Positions 42,581 through 52,443 of a DNA stretch of 64,000 bases are shown in pieces; the first letter of the stretch is position 1; every line of letters starts with the position of its first letter. This stretch comes from Pontibacter sp. G13 (lineage in GTDB: Bacteria > Bacteroidota > Bacteroidia > J057): contig NZ_CP134696.1 of NCBI RefSeq assembly GCF_031851795.1, positions 620,001-684,000 on the forward strand, written 5' to 3'. Made by a program: the position numbers and the translations under genes. The notes beneath the pieces are model-generated. The model saw nothing but the letters and a program-made list of their open reading frames with translations. It ran no database searches and was not told the origin of the DNA.

Positions 42581-44791
42581 TTATTCCTCTTCCTTGGCAG
42601 GAGCTTCTTCAGCTTCTACAGGAGCTTCCGCTTCAGCTGCTGGAGCTTCTTCGGTAGCAGGAGCTTCCTCAGTTGCTGGTGCTTCAGCTTCAGCAACTGG
42701 AGCCTCTTCTGCTGGCGCCTCAGGAGCAGGAGCAGGCTTTTCGGCCATTTCACGAAGCTCTTTGATTTGCTTTTTCAGGTCAGCAATGATACGCTCTTCC
42801 TTGTCGATCTCCTTTTGGATTTGAGCACGCAAGGAGTCTCCTTTCTTGCCTTTGGCGATGAAGAGGATGTTGTTGCTGTACTGATCGACCTTTTCTTGAG
42901 CGGCTGTGATCTTCTTGCGGATGCGGAAGATCTTTCCTTTGATGGCGCTGTTGCGCTCAGAATCATCGGAGATGCTGTCCAGATCGTCCTTCATGCGAGC
43001 ACCACGGAATTCGGAGCGCTTCATGTTCAGACCATCGAAGAAGTTATCAAGCTCACCACGGAATTCTTCCCAGATGGTATCTTTTTCCTTGAAAGGAACC
43101 TTACCGATTTCTTTCCACTTAGCCTGCAATTCCTTGACTGCGGCAATATCCTTGTCCACGCTGCCAGAACCCTCAGACTCGTTGAGTTTGCGTACCTCTT
43201 CGATCAAAGCTTTCTTGGCTTCGAGGTTTTCATGCTCACCTTTGTGCATTTCGCGGTAGTGAGAACGACGACCTTCGAAGAAGGCATCACAAGCGGTACG
43301 GAAACGATTCCAGAGCTTGTTGGAGTGACGCTCAGGTACAGGACCGATTTCTTTCCAAGACTTTTGAAGAGCCTTCAATTCCTTGGCAGTCTTTTCCCAT
43401 TCGCCAGCTTCGGCCAATGCTTCAGCTTTCTCGACCAACTCGCGCTTGAGCGTCAAGTTCTCTGCACGCATCTTGTCGAAGCCTTTGAAGAACTCAGACT
43501 TGCGGTTGAAGAACGCATCACAAATCTCGCGGTAACGGGACCAGAGATCGCGGTTCACGCTTTGTGGGCCTTGACCGATCGCCTTCCAAGCATCTTGGAG
43601 TTCTTTCAACTTTTGAGTCGCCTCGTTCCAAGCACGAGGGCGATCAGCAGTGAACTCCTTGAAATCGGCCATTTTGACCAAGATTTCTTCCTTTTGCGTG
43701 GCGTTGTCCTGACGGAGATCGTCAAGCATGGCCATATAGCCTTGGCGAGCTTCGAAGAACTTATCGATGACTTCGCGGTAGGCGTTATTGATGCGGTCCA
43801 TGTCCTCGCGAGGTACATGTCCTGTGGCTTTCCATTGTGCTTGAAGCTCTTGGTAGAGATCCATTTTCTCTTTCCAAATCTCCAAGTTGTTGCGGTCCTC
43901 TTCAGCAGGTACCAACCCTTTGGCCTCCTCGATCAAGCGCTCCTTCTCCTTGAGGTTGATGCTGCGGTCGTAGTTCCGCATTTCGAAGAACATCTCACGG
44001 GACTGATAGAACTTGTCCAACAGGAATCTGTACTGCTTGTAAAGTGTATCGATATCTTCCTTGCGGACGTAGCCGATGCCTTTCCAAGCTTCCTGAATGT
44101 CGCGAACCTCTTGGATCTTTTGCGGATCTTCAGCGTCCACAACAGCCTTGAGCTTGTCGAGCAATTCACGCTTAGCCTTGGAATTGGCGGCTTTCTTAGA
44201 ATCTGCTTCCTTTTGTTGGGTTCCACGAAGCTGGTTGAAGTACTTCAACAAGGTGTGGAAAGTATCCCCATGTGCAGAGTCATAGTTCTCCTGCTGCGAG
44301 AGATAGTCAGCGGTACGCTTCAACAATCCGACTTTGCCGGAGAGTGGGAGCACATCGCTTTCGGCCACAAAGCCATTCAAGATGTGGATCAGATCAGGCA
44401 TGGCAGCCTGCTCCAATACTTTCGTGTTTCCTTCTTTGTCCGCCATCACGGTTTCGATCTCGGCAACTACTGCTTCGTTCAAAGCAGGCAGTCCTTCGAG
44501 GTCTACCTTGACAGGTTCAGGGGCAGGTGCTTCAACCTTTGGTTCAGCAGCTGGTGCCTCCTCGCTGGATGCTTCCTCAGTAGCTTCTGCGACAGGTGCA
44601 GCTTCCTCTGCGGGGCTGGTTTCCTCCACAGCTGGTGCCTCTACAGTTGAATCTTCCTTCGGTGCCTCCTCTTGGGCGGATTCTCCATCTTGCGGCTGTG
44701 GAGTCGGATTCTCCTGCTGAGGGGTCGCTTGAGAGTCAAGCGCTTCATTTTGGGATTCCGACATTTCCGGGGTCTCGTTCTCTAGCAGCAT
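42581..44791 (-). CDS. DUF349 multi-repeat protein with acidic Ala/Pro/Glu termini
   Basis: 736 residues. The N-terminus (about 1-100) and C-terminus (about 690-736) are low-complexity Ala/Glu/Pro segments. In between are five DUF349 repeats, each with the motif WK-x-(I/T)-G and an aromatic helix; the Trp-Lys pairs lie at residues 236, 320, 402, 479 and 559, about 80 residues apart. The repeats are mostly helical. Large DUF349 proteins are conserved in Bacteroidota, and their function is not established. Codon bias looks strong, so expression may be high. Translation may start at residue 10 (MSESQNEAL). Confidence 0.88.
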   Translation of the reverse strand: MLLENETPEMSESQNEALDSQATPQQENPTPQPQDGESAQEEAPKEDSTVEAPAVEETSPAEEAAPVAEATEEASSEEAPAAEPKVEAPAPEPVKVDLEGLPALNEAVVAEIETVMADKEGNTKVLEQAAMPDLIHILNGFVAESDVLPLSGKVGLLKRTADYLSQQENYDSAHGDTFHTLLKYFNQLRGTQQKEADSKKAANSKAKRELLDKLKAVVDAEDPQKIQEVRDIQEAWKGIGYVRKEDIDTLYKQYRFLLDKFYQSREMFFEMRNYDRSINLKEKERLIEEAKGLVPAEEDRNNLEIWKEKMDLYQELQAQWKATGHVPREDMDRINNAYREVIDKFFEARQGYMAMLDDLRQDNATQKEEILVKMADFKEFTADRPRAWNEATQKLKELQDAWKAIGQGPQSVNRDLWSRYREICDAFFNRKSEFFKGFDKMRAENLTLKRELVEKAEALAEAGEWEKTAKELKALQKSWKEIGPVPERHSNKLWNRFRTACDAFFEGRRSHYREMHKGEHENLEAKKALIEEVRKLNESEGSGSVDKDIAAVKELQAKWKEIGKVPFKEKDTIWEEFRGELDNFFDGLNMKRSEFRGARMKDDLDSISDDSERNSAIKGKIFRIRKKITAAQEKVDQYSNNILFIAKGKKGDSLRAQIQKEIDKEERIIADLKKQIKELREMAEKPAPAPEAPAEEAPVAEAEAPATEEAPATEEAPAAEAEAPVEAEEAPAKEEE

Positions 44792-45109
44792 GATTGTTCT
44801 TTTCAGTTCGCTGAATGACCGTTTAATCCTGTTGGGTAATAATCCTAATTCCGGTCATTGTGTTCATCAGGTATGCAATTAAGCGAATTATTTTTATAAA
44901 TGCTTACATCGTCCGCCAATCGGATTAAAATTCAAATTCAGAAAAATTAATGTCAGACGATATTTGAATCACAAGTCCTCTGACCTTGACAAAATCGTCT
45001 CAAATCGGCACCTATTGGGCATTTTTCGCAATCTGACCTCACAAAAAACCAAACCGGAAACCTCGAGATCTCCTCAAAGTTTCCGGTGTATTTTCTTCGA
45101 TCTGGAAGC
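44792..45109. other. lysS-DUF349 intergenic region
   Basis: 318 bases. It contains an 8-bp inverted repeat with wide spacing (AATGACCG 44814-44821 and CGGTCATT 44852-44859) in the DUF349 leader, which may be an operator, and the lysS terminator at the other end. The centre is AT-rich and probably holds the DUF349 promoter. No gene was seen. Confidence 0.4.
45042..45087 (-). terminator. terminator of lysS
   Basis: Arms ACCGGAAAC (45053-45061) and GTTTCCGGT (45079-45087) form a 9-bp perfect stem, and the minus strand continues TTGGTTTTTTG. It lies 23 bases past the stop. Confidence 0.85.
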
Positions 45110-46843
45110 CTATTTGGATGCGCCTTCCACCCATGCCGCAACATCTTCCTTGGCAGGGTTCTTCAAGCCCAATTTGTACTTCTTGTTGATCCCACAAATC
45201 TCCTGATGGAGTTTGTTGGGATTCGCCCCTTGGAGCATCTCCAAATTGGACATCCCCGCCTTGATCAACAGACGATCAAACTCAGCCGGTACACCTGCAC
45301 CCGCCCATTCTTCGCGAGTCGCTACCTGAGTTTTGGTCTCAGGCTTCATCTGCGGGAAGAACAAGACATCCTGGATGGAAGGTGAATTGGTCATGATCAT
45401 GGAGAGACGATCAATTCCGATTCCCAATCCCGCGGTAGGTGGCATGCCGAATTCCAAGGCTCGGATAAAGTCCTCATCCAAGACCATCGCCTCCTCATCC
45501 CCACGCTTGCCGAGTTCCAATTGGCTCTCGAAACGCTCGCGCTGGTCGATCGGGTCATTCAATTCGGAGAAGGAATTACAGATCTCCTTGCCGTTGCAGA
45601 TGGCTTCAAATCGCTCCACCAATCCGGGCTTGCTTCTGTGCTTCTTGGCCAATGGGCTCATTTCCACAGGGTAGTCCGTGATGAAGGTAGGCTGAATCAG
45701 CTTGTGCTCGACAGTCTCACCAAAGATCTCGTCGATCAATTTACCGCGACCCATCGTGTCGTCGATCTCGATCTTGAGCTTGGCGCAGACTTCGCGCATT
45801 TCAGATTCGTCCATTTCTGAAATATCGATTCCGGTATACTCCTGAATCGCCTCATACATGGTATATCGTTTCCAGGGACGCTGGAAGTTGATGACATTGT
45901 CTCCCACCTGTACTTCGGTGGTTCCGTTGGTGGCAATGGCGATACGCTCGACCATCTCCTCCACGAGATCCATCATCCACTCATAGTCTTTGTACGCCAC
46001 GTACAATTCCATCTGGGTGAACTCCGGGTTGTGGAATCGGGACATTCCCTCGTTGCGGAAATCCTTGGAGAATTCATACACACCATCGTATCCTCCTACG
46101 ATCAGACGCTTGAGGTACAACTCGTTGGCAATCCGCAAATAGAGCGTCATGTCCAAGGTGTTGTGGTGGGTCTTGAAGGGGCGTGCAGCTGCACCTCCAT
46201 ACAATGGCTGTAAGATCGGGGTTTCCACCTCCAAGTATCCTTTGCCATTGAGGTAATCACGCATTGCCTGAGTCACCAAGGTACGCTTGCGGAAGGTCTC
46301 ACGTACTTCTGGGTGCAAGATCAGGTCGAGATAGCGCATGCGGTAGCGCTGCTCGGTATCGGTGAATACATCGTATACCTTCTCGTCGGTTTCTTTCCGG
46401 AAATCAATCGGACGGAGGACCTTGCTGAGGAACTTGAATTCCTTGACATTGATCGACTTCTCGCCGGTCTTGGTCAGGAAGACATCTCCCTTCACCCCGA
46501 TGATGTCCCCCGTAGAGGTCAATTTCTTGAATACATCGTTGTACAAGGTCTTGTCTTCCTCCGGGCAGATCTCGTCCCGGCTGAAATACAACTGGATACG
46601 CCCGGTGCTATCTTCCAATTCTGCAAAGGAAGCCTTGCCCATGACACGCTTGTTCACCAGTCGTCCTGCGATGGACATGCCTTCAAATCCTTCGGCACCT
46701 TCTTCGAAGTTGTCTTGGATATGCAGGGCAGTCACATTCACCTCAAATCCTTCCGCGGGATATGGATCAATCCCCAATTCGCGCAGACGCTTCAGTTCGT
46801 CGCGGCGCTGGATTTCCTGATCGGAAAGAAACAATTCGTCCAT
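45110..46843 (-). CDS. lysS: lysyl-tRNA synthetase (class II)
   Basis: 577 residues. The OB-fold anticodon-binding domain (about 60-160) is followed by the class II core: motif 1 region [19 protein letters not shown], motif 2 [20 protein letters not shown] and motif 3 [31 protein letters not shown]. The C-terminus extends about 75 residues past motif 3 ([19 protein letters not shown] ... [12 protein letters not shown]), an extension I associate with Bacteroidota LysS. It charges tRNA-Lys with lysine. Single-gene unit with its own terminator. Confidence 0.97.
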   Translation of the reverse strand: MDELFLSDQEIQRRDELKRLRELGIDPYPAEGFEVNVTALHIQDNFEEGAEGFEGMSIAGRLVNKRVMGKASFAELEDSTGRIQLYFSRDEICPEEDKTLYNDVFKKLTSTGDIIGVKGDVFLTKTGEKSINVKEFKFLSKVLRPIDFRKETDEKVYDVFTDTEQRYRMRYLDLILHPEVRETFRKRTLVTQAMRDYLNGKGYLEVETPILQPLYGGAAARPFKTHHNTLDMTLYLRIANELYLKRLIVGGYDGVYEFSKDFRNEGMSRFHNPEFTQMELYVAYKDYEWMMDLVEEMVERIAIATNGTTEVQVGDNVINFQRPWKRYTMYEAIQEYTGIDISEMDESEMREVCAKLKIEIDDTMGRGKLIDEIFGETVEHKLIQPTFITDYPVEMSPLAKKHRSKPGLVERFEAICNGKEICNSFSELNDPIDQRERFESQLELGKRGDEEAMVLDEDFIRALEFGMPPTAGLGIGIDRLSMIMTNSPSIQDVLFFPQMKPETKTQVATREEWAGAGVPAEFDRLLIKAGMSNLEMLQGANPNKLHQEICGINKKYKLGLKNPAKEDVAAWVEGASK

Positions 46844-47128
46844 TACCTATTTTCTTCAATTTCGAGGCAAAAGTAGACAATTCCCCCGCAACGAGAAAGC
46901 CTTCTTTGCGCCACTTTGCCCAGAGACGCCCAAAAAAGTGCGAGATTCTGGAGTTTCCGGTGTTTCTGGATGATTTTTCCGGGCCTTCTCACAAGGTTGA
47001 CCCAAAGAATGCCTTGGGCAACAGGGCCGCTTTGGAACCGAGGGACCCTCAAGGGGATTCCCCTACCTTTCTGTATCCAATTGCGGCTCTGCATGGGTTT
47101 CACATGGGCCATTGAGACAATGAGAAAA

Positions 47129-47316
47129 ATTTGGGCGTGCCCCCGCGAGACTGGCTGAATCTTCCTCCCAAGGAAAAGGATCGCGGGGTCGGGCTCCTGC
47201 GTACTCGCTGACGCTCGGTCGGGGATCTGGGGGCGAGATATCGCCGCCCCCAGATCCCCGACTCCGACTGGCGTCGGCTACTCCGGAGCCCTCACGCCGC
47301 TGCGAGCCATCCGCAC
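47129..47316 (+). repeat. dispersed GC-rich repeat, copy B, with an 18-bp hairpin
   Basis: Begins ATTTGGGCGTGCCCC, the same boundary word as the copies at 20004 and 47402 (reverse), and ends in a CTCACGCC...CCGCAC block as they do. Its centre differs: it contains a perfect 18-bp hairpin, GTCGGGGATCTGGGGGCG (47218-47235) and its complement (47245-47262), with a 9-base loop. Confidence 0.7.
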
Positions 47317-47401
47317 ATGATCTGGTTGGATGCTAGAAAACCTGATTTTGGGATTGAGCCTCTTTGGCAACAAGGCTTGCGCTCAGAAGTAGATTCATGA
47401 A

Positions 47402-47575
47402 AAGGTGCGGCCGGTCTGTGCGGCGTGAAGAGCCTGGAGGATGAGGCGCAGCCGAAGTCCCGGAGCCAAAGCGGAGGGACCGAAGCGACAGCTGAGTCCG
47501 GAAGGGTCTGACCCTGCGACATGGATACTTAGGAAGGAATCGGATGTCCTGCACGCCGGGGCACGCCCAAATCTT
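47402..47575 (-). repeat. dispersed GC-rich repeat, copy C (inverted relative to copy B)
   Basis: On the minus strand it starts AAGATTTGGGCGTGCCCC (from 47575) and ends in GGCCGCACCT, about 174 bases, matching copy A (20004-20177) in boundary words, central GGCTCCGG block and length. Together with copy B it makes a 444-bp structure (47129-47572) with 15-bp perfect terminal inverted repeats. No transposase is present. Confidence 0.7.
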
Positions 47576-47653
47576 CATGATCGCTATTTCCTTGAAGCTA
47601 GGATTCCATAAGAGGGAGGTTAGGAATACACGGTAAGTTTGGCGCGCCAAATG

Positions 47654-47688
47654 ATCAAACAAAAGCGGCCACCCGATGGATGGCCGCT
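47654..47688 (-). terminator. terminator of topA
   Basis: Arms AGCGGCCA (47664-47671) and TGGCCGCT (47681-47688), followed on the minus strand by TTTGTTTGATC. It starts 20 bases past the topA stop. Confidence 0.75.
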
Positions 47689-47707
47689 ATAAACAGTAAA
47701 TTTGGTT

Positions 47708-50032
47708 CTATTTTTTGGTTGTCTTCTTCTTGCCTCGACCGCGCTTGGGCTTGGTCTTGTGTTCCTCGAGTAGTCGCTGACAATCTTCCAGCGTGAGGTT
47801 TTCAGGCTCGACATCCTTCGGGATCTTGACATTGTTGCCTTCGATCTTGATGTAGGGACCGTATCTTCCCCGCAAGATCGAGCAGTCATCATTGAATTTC
47901 TTGATGATCTTGTTGGCCTCTGCCTGACGCTTTTTGAGGATCAGTTCCACCCCGCGATCGTAAGTGATCTCGTACGGATCATCCCCTTCCTCCAGTGAGG
48001 CAAAGAGTCCGCCCAGCTGAACGTATGGACCAAATCGCCCAATATTGGCCTTGAGGGGCTGTTCTTCCATTTCGCCCAACACACGAGGCAATTTAAAGAG
48101 CTCCAATGCCTCTTCCAAGGTGATCGTCTCCAATCGCTGATCGGAGCGCAACTTGGCGTACTTGGGTTTTTCCTCATCTTCGCTGGAACCGATCTGGATC
48201 ATCGGGCCGTAGCGACCCAATCTGGCGATAATCGGCTTGCCTGATTTGGGATGTTCTCCCAACTGACGTTCGCCTCCTGCACGCTCAGCTTTTTCGACGG
48301 TTTCTTCTACGAGGGGCTTGAAATCCTTGTAGAACTTGTCGATCATCTGGCTCCAAGCCTCGTTGCCATCTGCAATCTTGTCAAACTGCTGCTCGACCTT
48401 GGCCGTGAAGGAATAATCCAAAATGGAGGGGAAGAATTTGACGAGGAAGTCATTGACGACCATACCGAGGTCGGACGGGAACAACTTGTTCTTCTCCGCG
48501 CCGAAGTTCTCGGTTTTGATGGATTCGTCGATTTTGTCCGCGGTCAAAGTCAAGACCTGCAGGTCTCGAGGAGTCCCTTCACGGGTTTCCTTGACGACAT
48601 AGTGACGTTTCTGGATGGTCGAGATAGTCGGTGCGTAGGTAGACGGACGACCGATTCCCAATTCTTCCAGTTTTTTGACGAGAGACGCCTCTGTATATCT
48701 AGGTGCCGAGCGGGAGAAACGCTCCAGCGCGGTCATAGAGTTCAGGAGCAACTTTTGCCCTTCAGACAATGGCGGAAGTACGCCTTTGGCTTCGGACTCC
48801 TCATTTTCATCATCGGTGGATTCGAGGTAGAGCTTGAGGAAACCATCAAACTTGAGCACCTCCCCCTTAGCCTTGAATACAGCATCGTTGGTAGACACGG
48901 CAATATCTACCGTGGTTTTCTCCAATTCTGCCTCGGCCATCTGAGAAGCGAGGGTACGCTTCCAGATCAGGTCATACAGTCGCTCCTCATTGCGGCCCAT
49001 GCCGGAGACATTGTTCACGGAGAGATCCGTCGGGCGGATTGCTTCGTGGGCCTCTTGGGCATTGGCGTTTTTGGATTTGAAGCGGCGAGATTTGGCGTAG
49101 CGATCACCAAAGGATTGCTTGATGACATCTTCCGCCTGGGCAATGGCTTGCTCGGACAGATTGACACCATCGGTACGCATATAGGTGATCTTACCTGCTT
49201 CATAGAGCGTCTGTGCCACCCGCATCGTCTGAGAGACCGAGAAGCTGAGCTTCCGGCTCGCCTCCTGTTGGAGGGTCGAAGTGGTGAACGGAGCTGAAGG
49301 AGATTTTTTGGCTGGCTTGGTTTCCAGCTTGGTGATCTGGTAATCGGCTCCTTTGCAAGATTCGAGGAATTCGCGGGCAGAACCAGCGGAATCATACCGC
49401 TTGCTGAGTTCGGCCTGCAATTTCTCACCGGTCTCCAGATTGAATCCCGCGCTCAGTTTGAAGGAAGAAACCGGCTCGAAATTCATGATTTCGCGCTCAC
49501 GCTCTACGATCAAACGCACTGCGACAGACTGAACTCGTCCAGCGGAGAGTCCAGTACGAATTTTCTTCCATAGGATGGGAGAAAGCTGAAATCCCACGAG
49601 ACGGTCCAAGATCCGGCGAGCCTGTTGGGCGTTCACCAAATCCTGATTGATGGTTCGGGGATTCTGTATAGCAGACTGGATGGCGGGCTTGGTGATCTCA
49701 TTGAACACGATACGGCGAGTGGTCTGAATATCAAGACCCAAGGCTTGCGCCAAGTGCCAAGAAATCGCCTCTCCCTCGCGGTCTTCATCCGTTGCCAACC
49801 AGACGGTTTCGTGTTTGGAGATGAGGTCCTTTAGCTCTTTGATGACCGGCTTCTTGTCAGAGATGACTTCATACTGAGGTTGGAAACCGTTTTGGATATC
49901 GATCGCCTTATCGCCTTTGGGAAGGTCGCGTACGTGGCCGTACGAGGCACGCACAGTGAAGTCCTTACCAAGATATTTTTCAATCGTCTTGGCCTTGGCA
50001 GGGGACTCTACGATCAAGAGGTTTTTAGCCAT
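47708..50032 (-). CDS. topA: DNA topoisomerase I (type IA)
   Basis: 774 residues from ATG 50032 (MAKNLLIVESPAKAKT); the frame opens 11 codons earlier. The Toprim domain has Glu9 (IVESPAKAKT) and the acidic triad in ATDEDREGEAISWH (Asp82, Asp84, Glu86). The catalytic Tyr is Tyr284 in KITYMRTDGVNLS. The C-terminus lacks the zinc-finger (CxxC) repeats of E. coli TopA and instead has three RYGPY-type repeats (ARLGRYGPMIQIGS, NIGRFGPYVQLGG, RGRYGPYIKIEG), then a lysine-rich tail. It relaxes negative supercoils. Single-gene unit. Confidence 0.97.
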   Translation of the reverse strand: MAKNLLIVESPAKAKTIEKYLGKDFTVRASYGHVRDLPKGDKAIDIQNGFQPQYEVISDKKPVIKELKDLISKHETVWLATDEDREGEAISWHLAQALGLDIQTTRRIVFNEITKPAIQSAIQNPRTINQDLVNAQQARRILDRLVGFQLSPILWKKIRTGLSAGRVQSVAVRLIVEREREIMNFEPVSSFKLSAGFNLETGEKLQAELSKRYDSAGSAREFLESCKGADYQITKLETKPAKKSPSAPFTTSTLQQEASRKLSFSVSQTMRVAQTLYEAGKITYMRTDGVNLSEQAIAQAEDVIKQSFGDRYAKSRRFKSKNANAQEAHEAIRPTDLSVNNVSGMGRNEERLYDLIWKRTLASQMAEAELEKTTVDIAVSTNDAVFKAKGEVLKFDGFLKLYLESTDDENEESEAKGVLPPLSEGQKLLLNSMTALERFSRSAPRYTEASLVKKLEELGIGRPSTYAPTISTIQKRHYVVKETREGTPRDLQVLTLTADKIDESIKTENFGAEKNKLFPSDLGMVVNDFLVKFFPSILDYSFTAKVEQQFDKIADGNEAWSQMIDKFYKDFKPLVEETVEKAERAGGERQLGEHPKSGKPIIARLGRYGPMIQIGSSEDEEKPKYAKLRSDQRLETITLEEALELFKLPRVLGEMEEQPLKANIGRFGPYVQLGGLFASLEEGDDPYEITYDRGVELILKKRQAEANKIIKKFNDDCSILRGRYGPYIKIEGNNVKIPKDVEPENLTLEDCQRLLEEHKTKPKRGRGKKKTTKK

Positions 50033-50161
50033 AACACGAGTTACATGCACACTTTGGGGTTGCAATTATAAAGAAATATATCAGAAATGCAGATCAGGGA
50101 CTAGGAACTTTTCATTTTTATTAATTGCTTTACGGCTGCCAATGTAAGGTATTTTCCACTT

Positions 50162-50617
50162 ATGTCAACATCCACCATGGCTCCCGTGATCCGCGTAGAA
50201 AGAGTCGAAACAGACACTCAATTCAACCATGTATTCGATATTCGCACCAGTGTCTTCGTCAATGAATCGTCTATAGACCAAGAGGACGAGTACGATGGAT
50301 TTGACTTTCTTTCCAACCATTATCTGGCATATTACGACAATGTCCCTGCCGGAACTGCCCGTTGGAGAATGGTGCCCGGCTCCGGAAAGGTACGCCTAGA
50401 ACGATTCGCCGTAAGTAAGGAATACCGCAGTAAAGGTATCGGCAAAGCACTCATGGACGCACTCCTAGAGGAGATCCCCAAGAACAAGGAGATCTTCATC
50501 CACGTCCAAACCCACAATGTGCCTTATTACGAGCGATTTGGCTTTGTCACAGAGGGAGAAACCTTCGAAGAGGCCGGGATCGAGCACCAAAAACTGGTGT
50601 ATCAACCCCAACCCTAA
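50162..50617 (+). CDS. GNAT N-acetyltransferase
   Basis: 151 residues. The central VRLERFAVSKEYRSKGIGKALMDALLE holds the acetyl-CoA loop (RSKGIG), and VPYYERFGFVTEGETFEEAGIEH is the C-terminal half typical of the YjcF/ElaA-like subgroup. Substrate unknown. It is divergent from topA; the start MSTSTMAP may be internal by a few residues (Met6). Confidence 0.9.
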   Translation: MSTSTMAPVIRVERVETDTQFNHVFDIRTSVFVNESSIDQEDEYDGFDFLSNHYLAYYDNVPAGTARWRMVPGSGKVRLERFAVSKEYRSKGIGKALMDALLEEIPKNKEIFIHVQTHNVPYYERFGFVTEGETFEEAGIEHQKLVYQPQP

Positions 50618-50642
50618 TTTCTTGTAATAATCTAGATTTGCT

Positions 50643-50684
50643 GGCCGATATCCGCACGTTGGATACCGGCCTGATTCTTTTTTA
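50643..50684 (+). terminator. terminator of the GNAT gene
   Basis: Arms GGCCGATATCC and GGATACCGGCC pair over 11 positions with one mismatch, followed by CTGATTCTTTTTTA. It starts about 25 bases past the stop. Confidence 0.72.
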
Positions 50685-50802
50685 TCAGGGCTAGTTCCAC
50701 AGTCGCCCAAACGTTTCCCACCTGAAAGAATCCAAGGGGGTTAATACTTTCGTTTTCGAATAATTAAGGGAATTTCGACCTTATTCGAAATACACTGAGT
50801 CT

Positions 50803-52167
50803 ATGCGGATTCTCTCTACGCTCATTACCTCCCTAGCTTTTGTATCCTTTCTATTTTCTTTTCAGGCTGCTACCGCTCAATGTGACGGTGGAACCGTGAC
50901 CACTTTCCAAGGTCAAGACACAGCTTACTATTGTATCGCACAATCTGACGGCAACCCATTTGTCCTACAATTCTCCGTGACAGGAAATACAGGCAACGGA
51001 TTCGCCTATGTCGTTACAGATACCAATTTGGTCATTCTTGGACTGCCACCTGCTGACATGGTGGACTTTACAGATGCGGGTCCTGGTGAATGTCTCGTGT
51101 GGGGCGTAGGATACACCGGCTCCTTCACTGCCCAAGTAGGCGATACAGTCGGACAGGTGGACCTGACGGATTCCTGCTTCGATGTTTCAGACGCGGCTGT
51201 ATCGGTATTCCGAGACTCGCTCGAAGGCGGAACCTTGACACTCGCCAATGGAGACACCGTGCTCTATACTTGCCCCGGAGATTCCATCGCCGACTTGGTG
51301 ACCTACTCCACAACGGGATACTCCCTCGCCAACTACACCTATGTAGTCACGAATGTACTGGGTGAAATCCTCGCATTGCCAGATACCACGACCATCGATC
51401 TGGAAGGCGCGGGTGTCGGAGTTTGCATCATATATGGATTCGCGTATTCGGGCGAATTGGTCGTGGATTCCTCCAATCTAGTAGGAGACCTTACCGCTAC
51501 AGGTTGCTATGAAATATCTGACAACTCGCTGGCGATCATCCGTGGTGAACCTCTAGGTGGCATGGTCATGACCACCGATAGCCAAACCACCGTAGTAACC
51601 TGCCCCGGAGACGGAGAGCCAGACGTGATCGCATTCATGGAGAATTCCCTGAATCCAGCCAATTATACCTGGATCGTCACCGACGATAGCGATGTGGTAT
51701 TGGAAGTAGCTCCCTCTAACTTCGTCGATTTTGAGCAGGCTCCTCCCGGCGTTTGCCGCGTGTATGGATTTGCCTATACTGGAACCATCGATGTGATGGC
51801 AGGCATGAATATCGACAGTGTAAGCTCAGATGAATGCTTTGCGCTCAGTGGAAATTTCATCACGGTAGATCGCGATACCGCCAGCTGCACCACTTCCATT
51901 TTTCCAGAGTTCCCTGCTCAGCAGGTAGTCCTCTCCCCCAACCCATCCAATGGATTCATCCAAGTGGAAATGACCTTGGATCGTGCAACCGAGGCGACGT
52001 GGGAAATCATGGACCTTCAAGGCAAAATCTTCCATCAAGCCACCCGCCCAGTTCAGGCGGGCAAGCATACCGAGACATTCAACCTGACGCGATTGGCTGC
52101 AGGTATGTATATCCTCCGAATCTCCAATGACGAAGGCATCAGCCAATTCCGGTTTGTGATTCAGTAG
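50803..52167 (+). CDS. secreted T9SS protein with three Cys-containing repeats
   Basis: 454 residues. Signal peptide about 1-26 (AATAQ). Three tandem repeats of about 110 residues span 29-140, 141-250 and 251-358. Each has three Cys at equivalent places (44/97/125, 157/208/235, 267/318/345), in the settings Y(Y/T)C or VTC, then (E/V)C(L/I/R)(V/I)(W/Y)G, then (S/G/E)C-x-x-(V/I/L)S. Each also has a YxxVVT(D/N)xxxxIL-like strand. A T9SS sorting tail follows (LSPNPSNGFIQVEM, then LAAGMYILRISNDEG). The repeats are probably Ig-like adhesive modules. No enzyme motif. Monocistronic. Confidence 0.85.
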   Translation: MRILSTLITSLAFVSFLFSFQAATAQCDGGTVTTFQGQDTAYYCIAQSDGNPFVLQFSVTGNTGNGFAYVVTDTNLVILGLPPADMVDFTDAGPGECLVWGVGYTGSFTAQVGDTVGQVDLTDSCFDVSDAAVSVFRDSLEGGTLTLANGDTVLYTCPGDSIADLVTYSTTGYSLANYTYVVTNVLGEILALPDTTTIDLEGAGVGVCIIYGFAYSGELVVDSSNLVGDLTATGCYEISDNSLAIIRGEPLGGMVMTTDSQTTVVTCPGDGEPDVIAFMENSLNPANYTWIVTDDSDVVLEVAPSNFVDFEQAPPGVCRVYGFAYTGTIDVMAGMNIDSVSSDECFALSGNFITVDRDTASCTTSIFPEFPAQQVVLSPNPSNGFIQVEMTLDRATEATWEIMDLQGKIFHQATRPVQAGKHTETFNLTRLAAGMYILRISNDEGISQFRFVIQ

Positions 52168-52381
52168 GATTTACCCAAATATCTAAAATCGCACCTATTC
52201 AGGGGATTGCCTTTCGGGGTGATCCCTCTTTGTATGTATGGCACAAGGTGTCTGCCGACAAAGCCCGTAGGCGGCCATTTCTTTTGGAGGATTACGAGCT
52301 TCCTGCTACCGTTTCATGGACCTGTTTTTTGAAGAATCAGCATTCATTTTGAGCCCCTCTACAAAATTCTCGCCCCAAGTA

Positions 52382-52407
52382 GAAAAACCCACGGAAATAT
52401 CCGTGGG
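52382..52407 (-). terminator. terminator of the 245-residue lipoprotein gene
   Basis: Arms CCCACGGA (52388-52395) and TCCGTGGG (52400-52407) with loop AATA; the minus strand continues TTTTTCTAC. It lies about 37 bases past the stop. Confidence 0.85.
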
Positions 52408-52443
52408 CAACCAATTAAGAATCGAATTGCAAAGTCCTTGGGG

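Larger units (their letters stand above)
46844..47653. other. long lysS-topA intergenic region
   Basis: About 860 bases between the two genes, no credible gene. The first 285 bases hold the lysS promoter region and nothing recognisable; the rest is the inverted pair of dispersed repeats. Small ORFs here arise from the repeat sequence and are not supported as genes. Confidence 0.6.

Noticed and set aside
42767-44650. 627-codon open frame antisense to the DUF349 gene
   Set aside because: The minus-strand gene has five DUF349 repeats and a terminator; the plus-strand product is a Leu/Phe-rich mirror of it with no domain.
47218-47262. 18-bp hairpin as a transcription terminator
   Set aside because: There is no T-run on either side and it sits mid-gap within the repeat, far from any stop codon.
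46916-47662. Small ORFs in the lysS-topA gap, two containing a KIWACP string
   Set aside because: The common string is just the translated boundary of the inverted repeat in both directions, not a conserved peptide.
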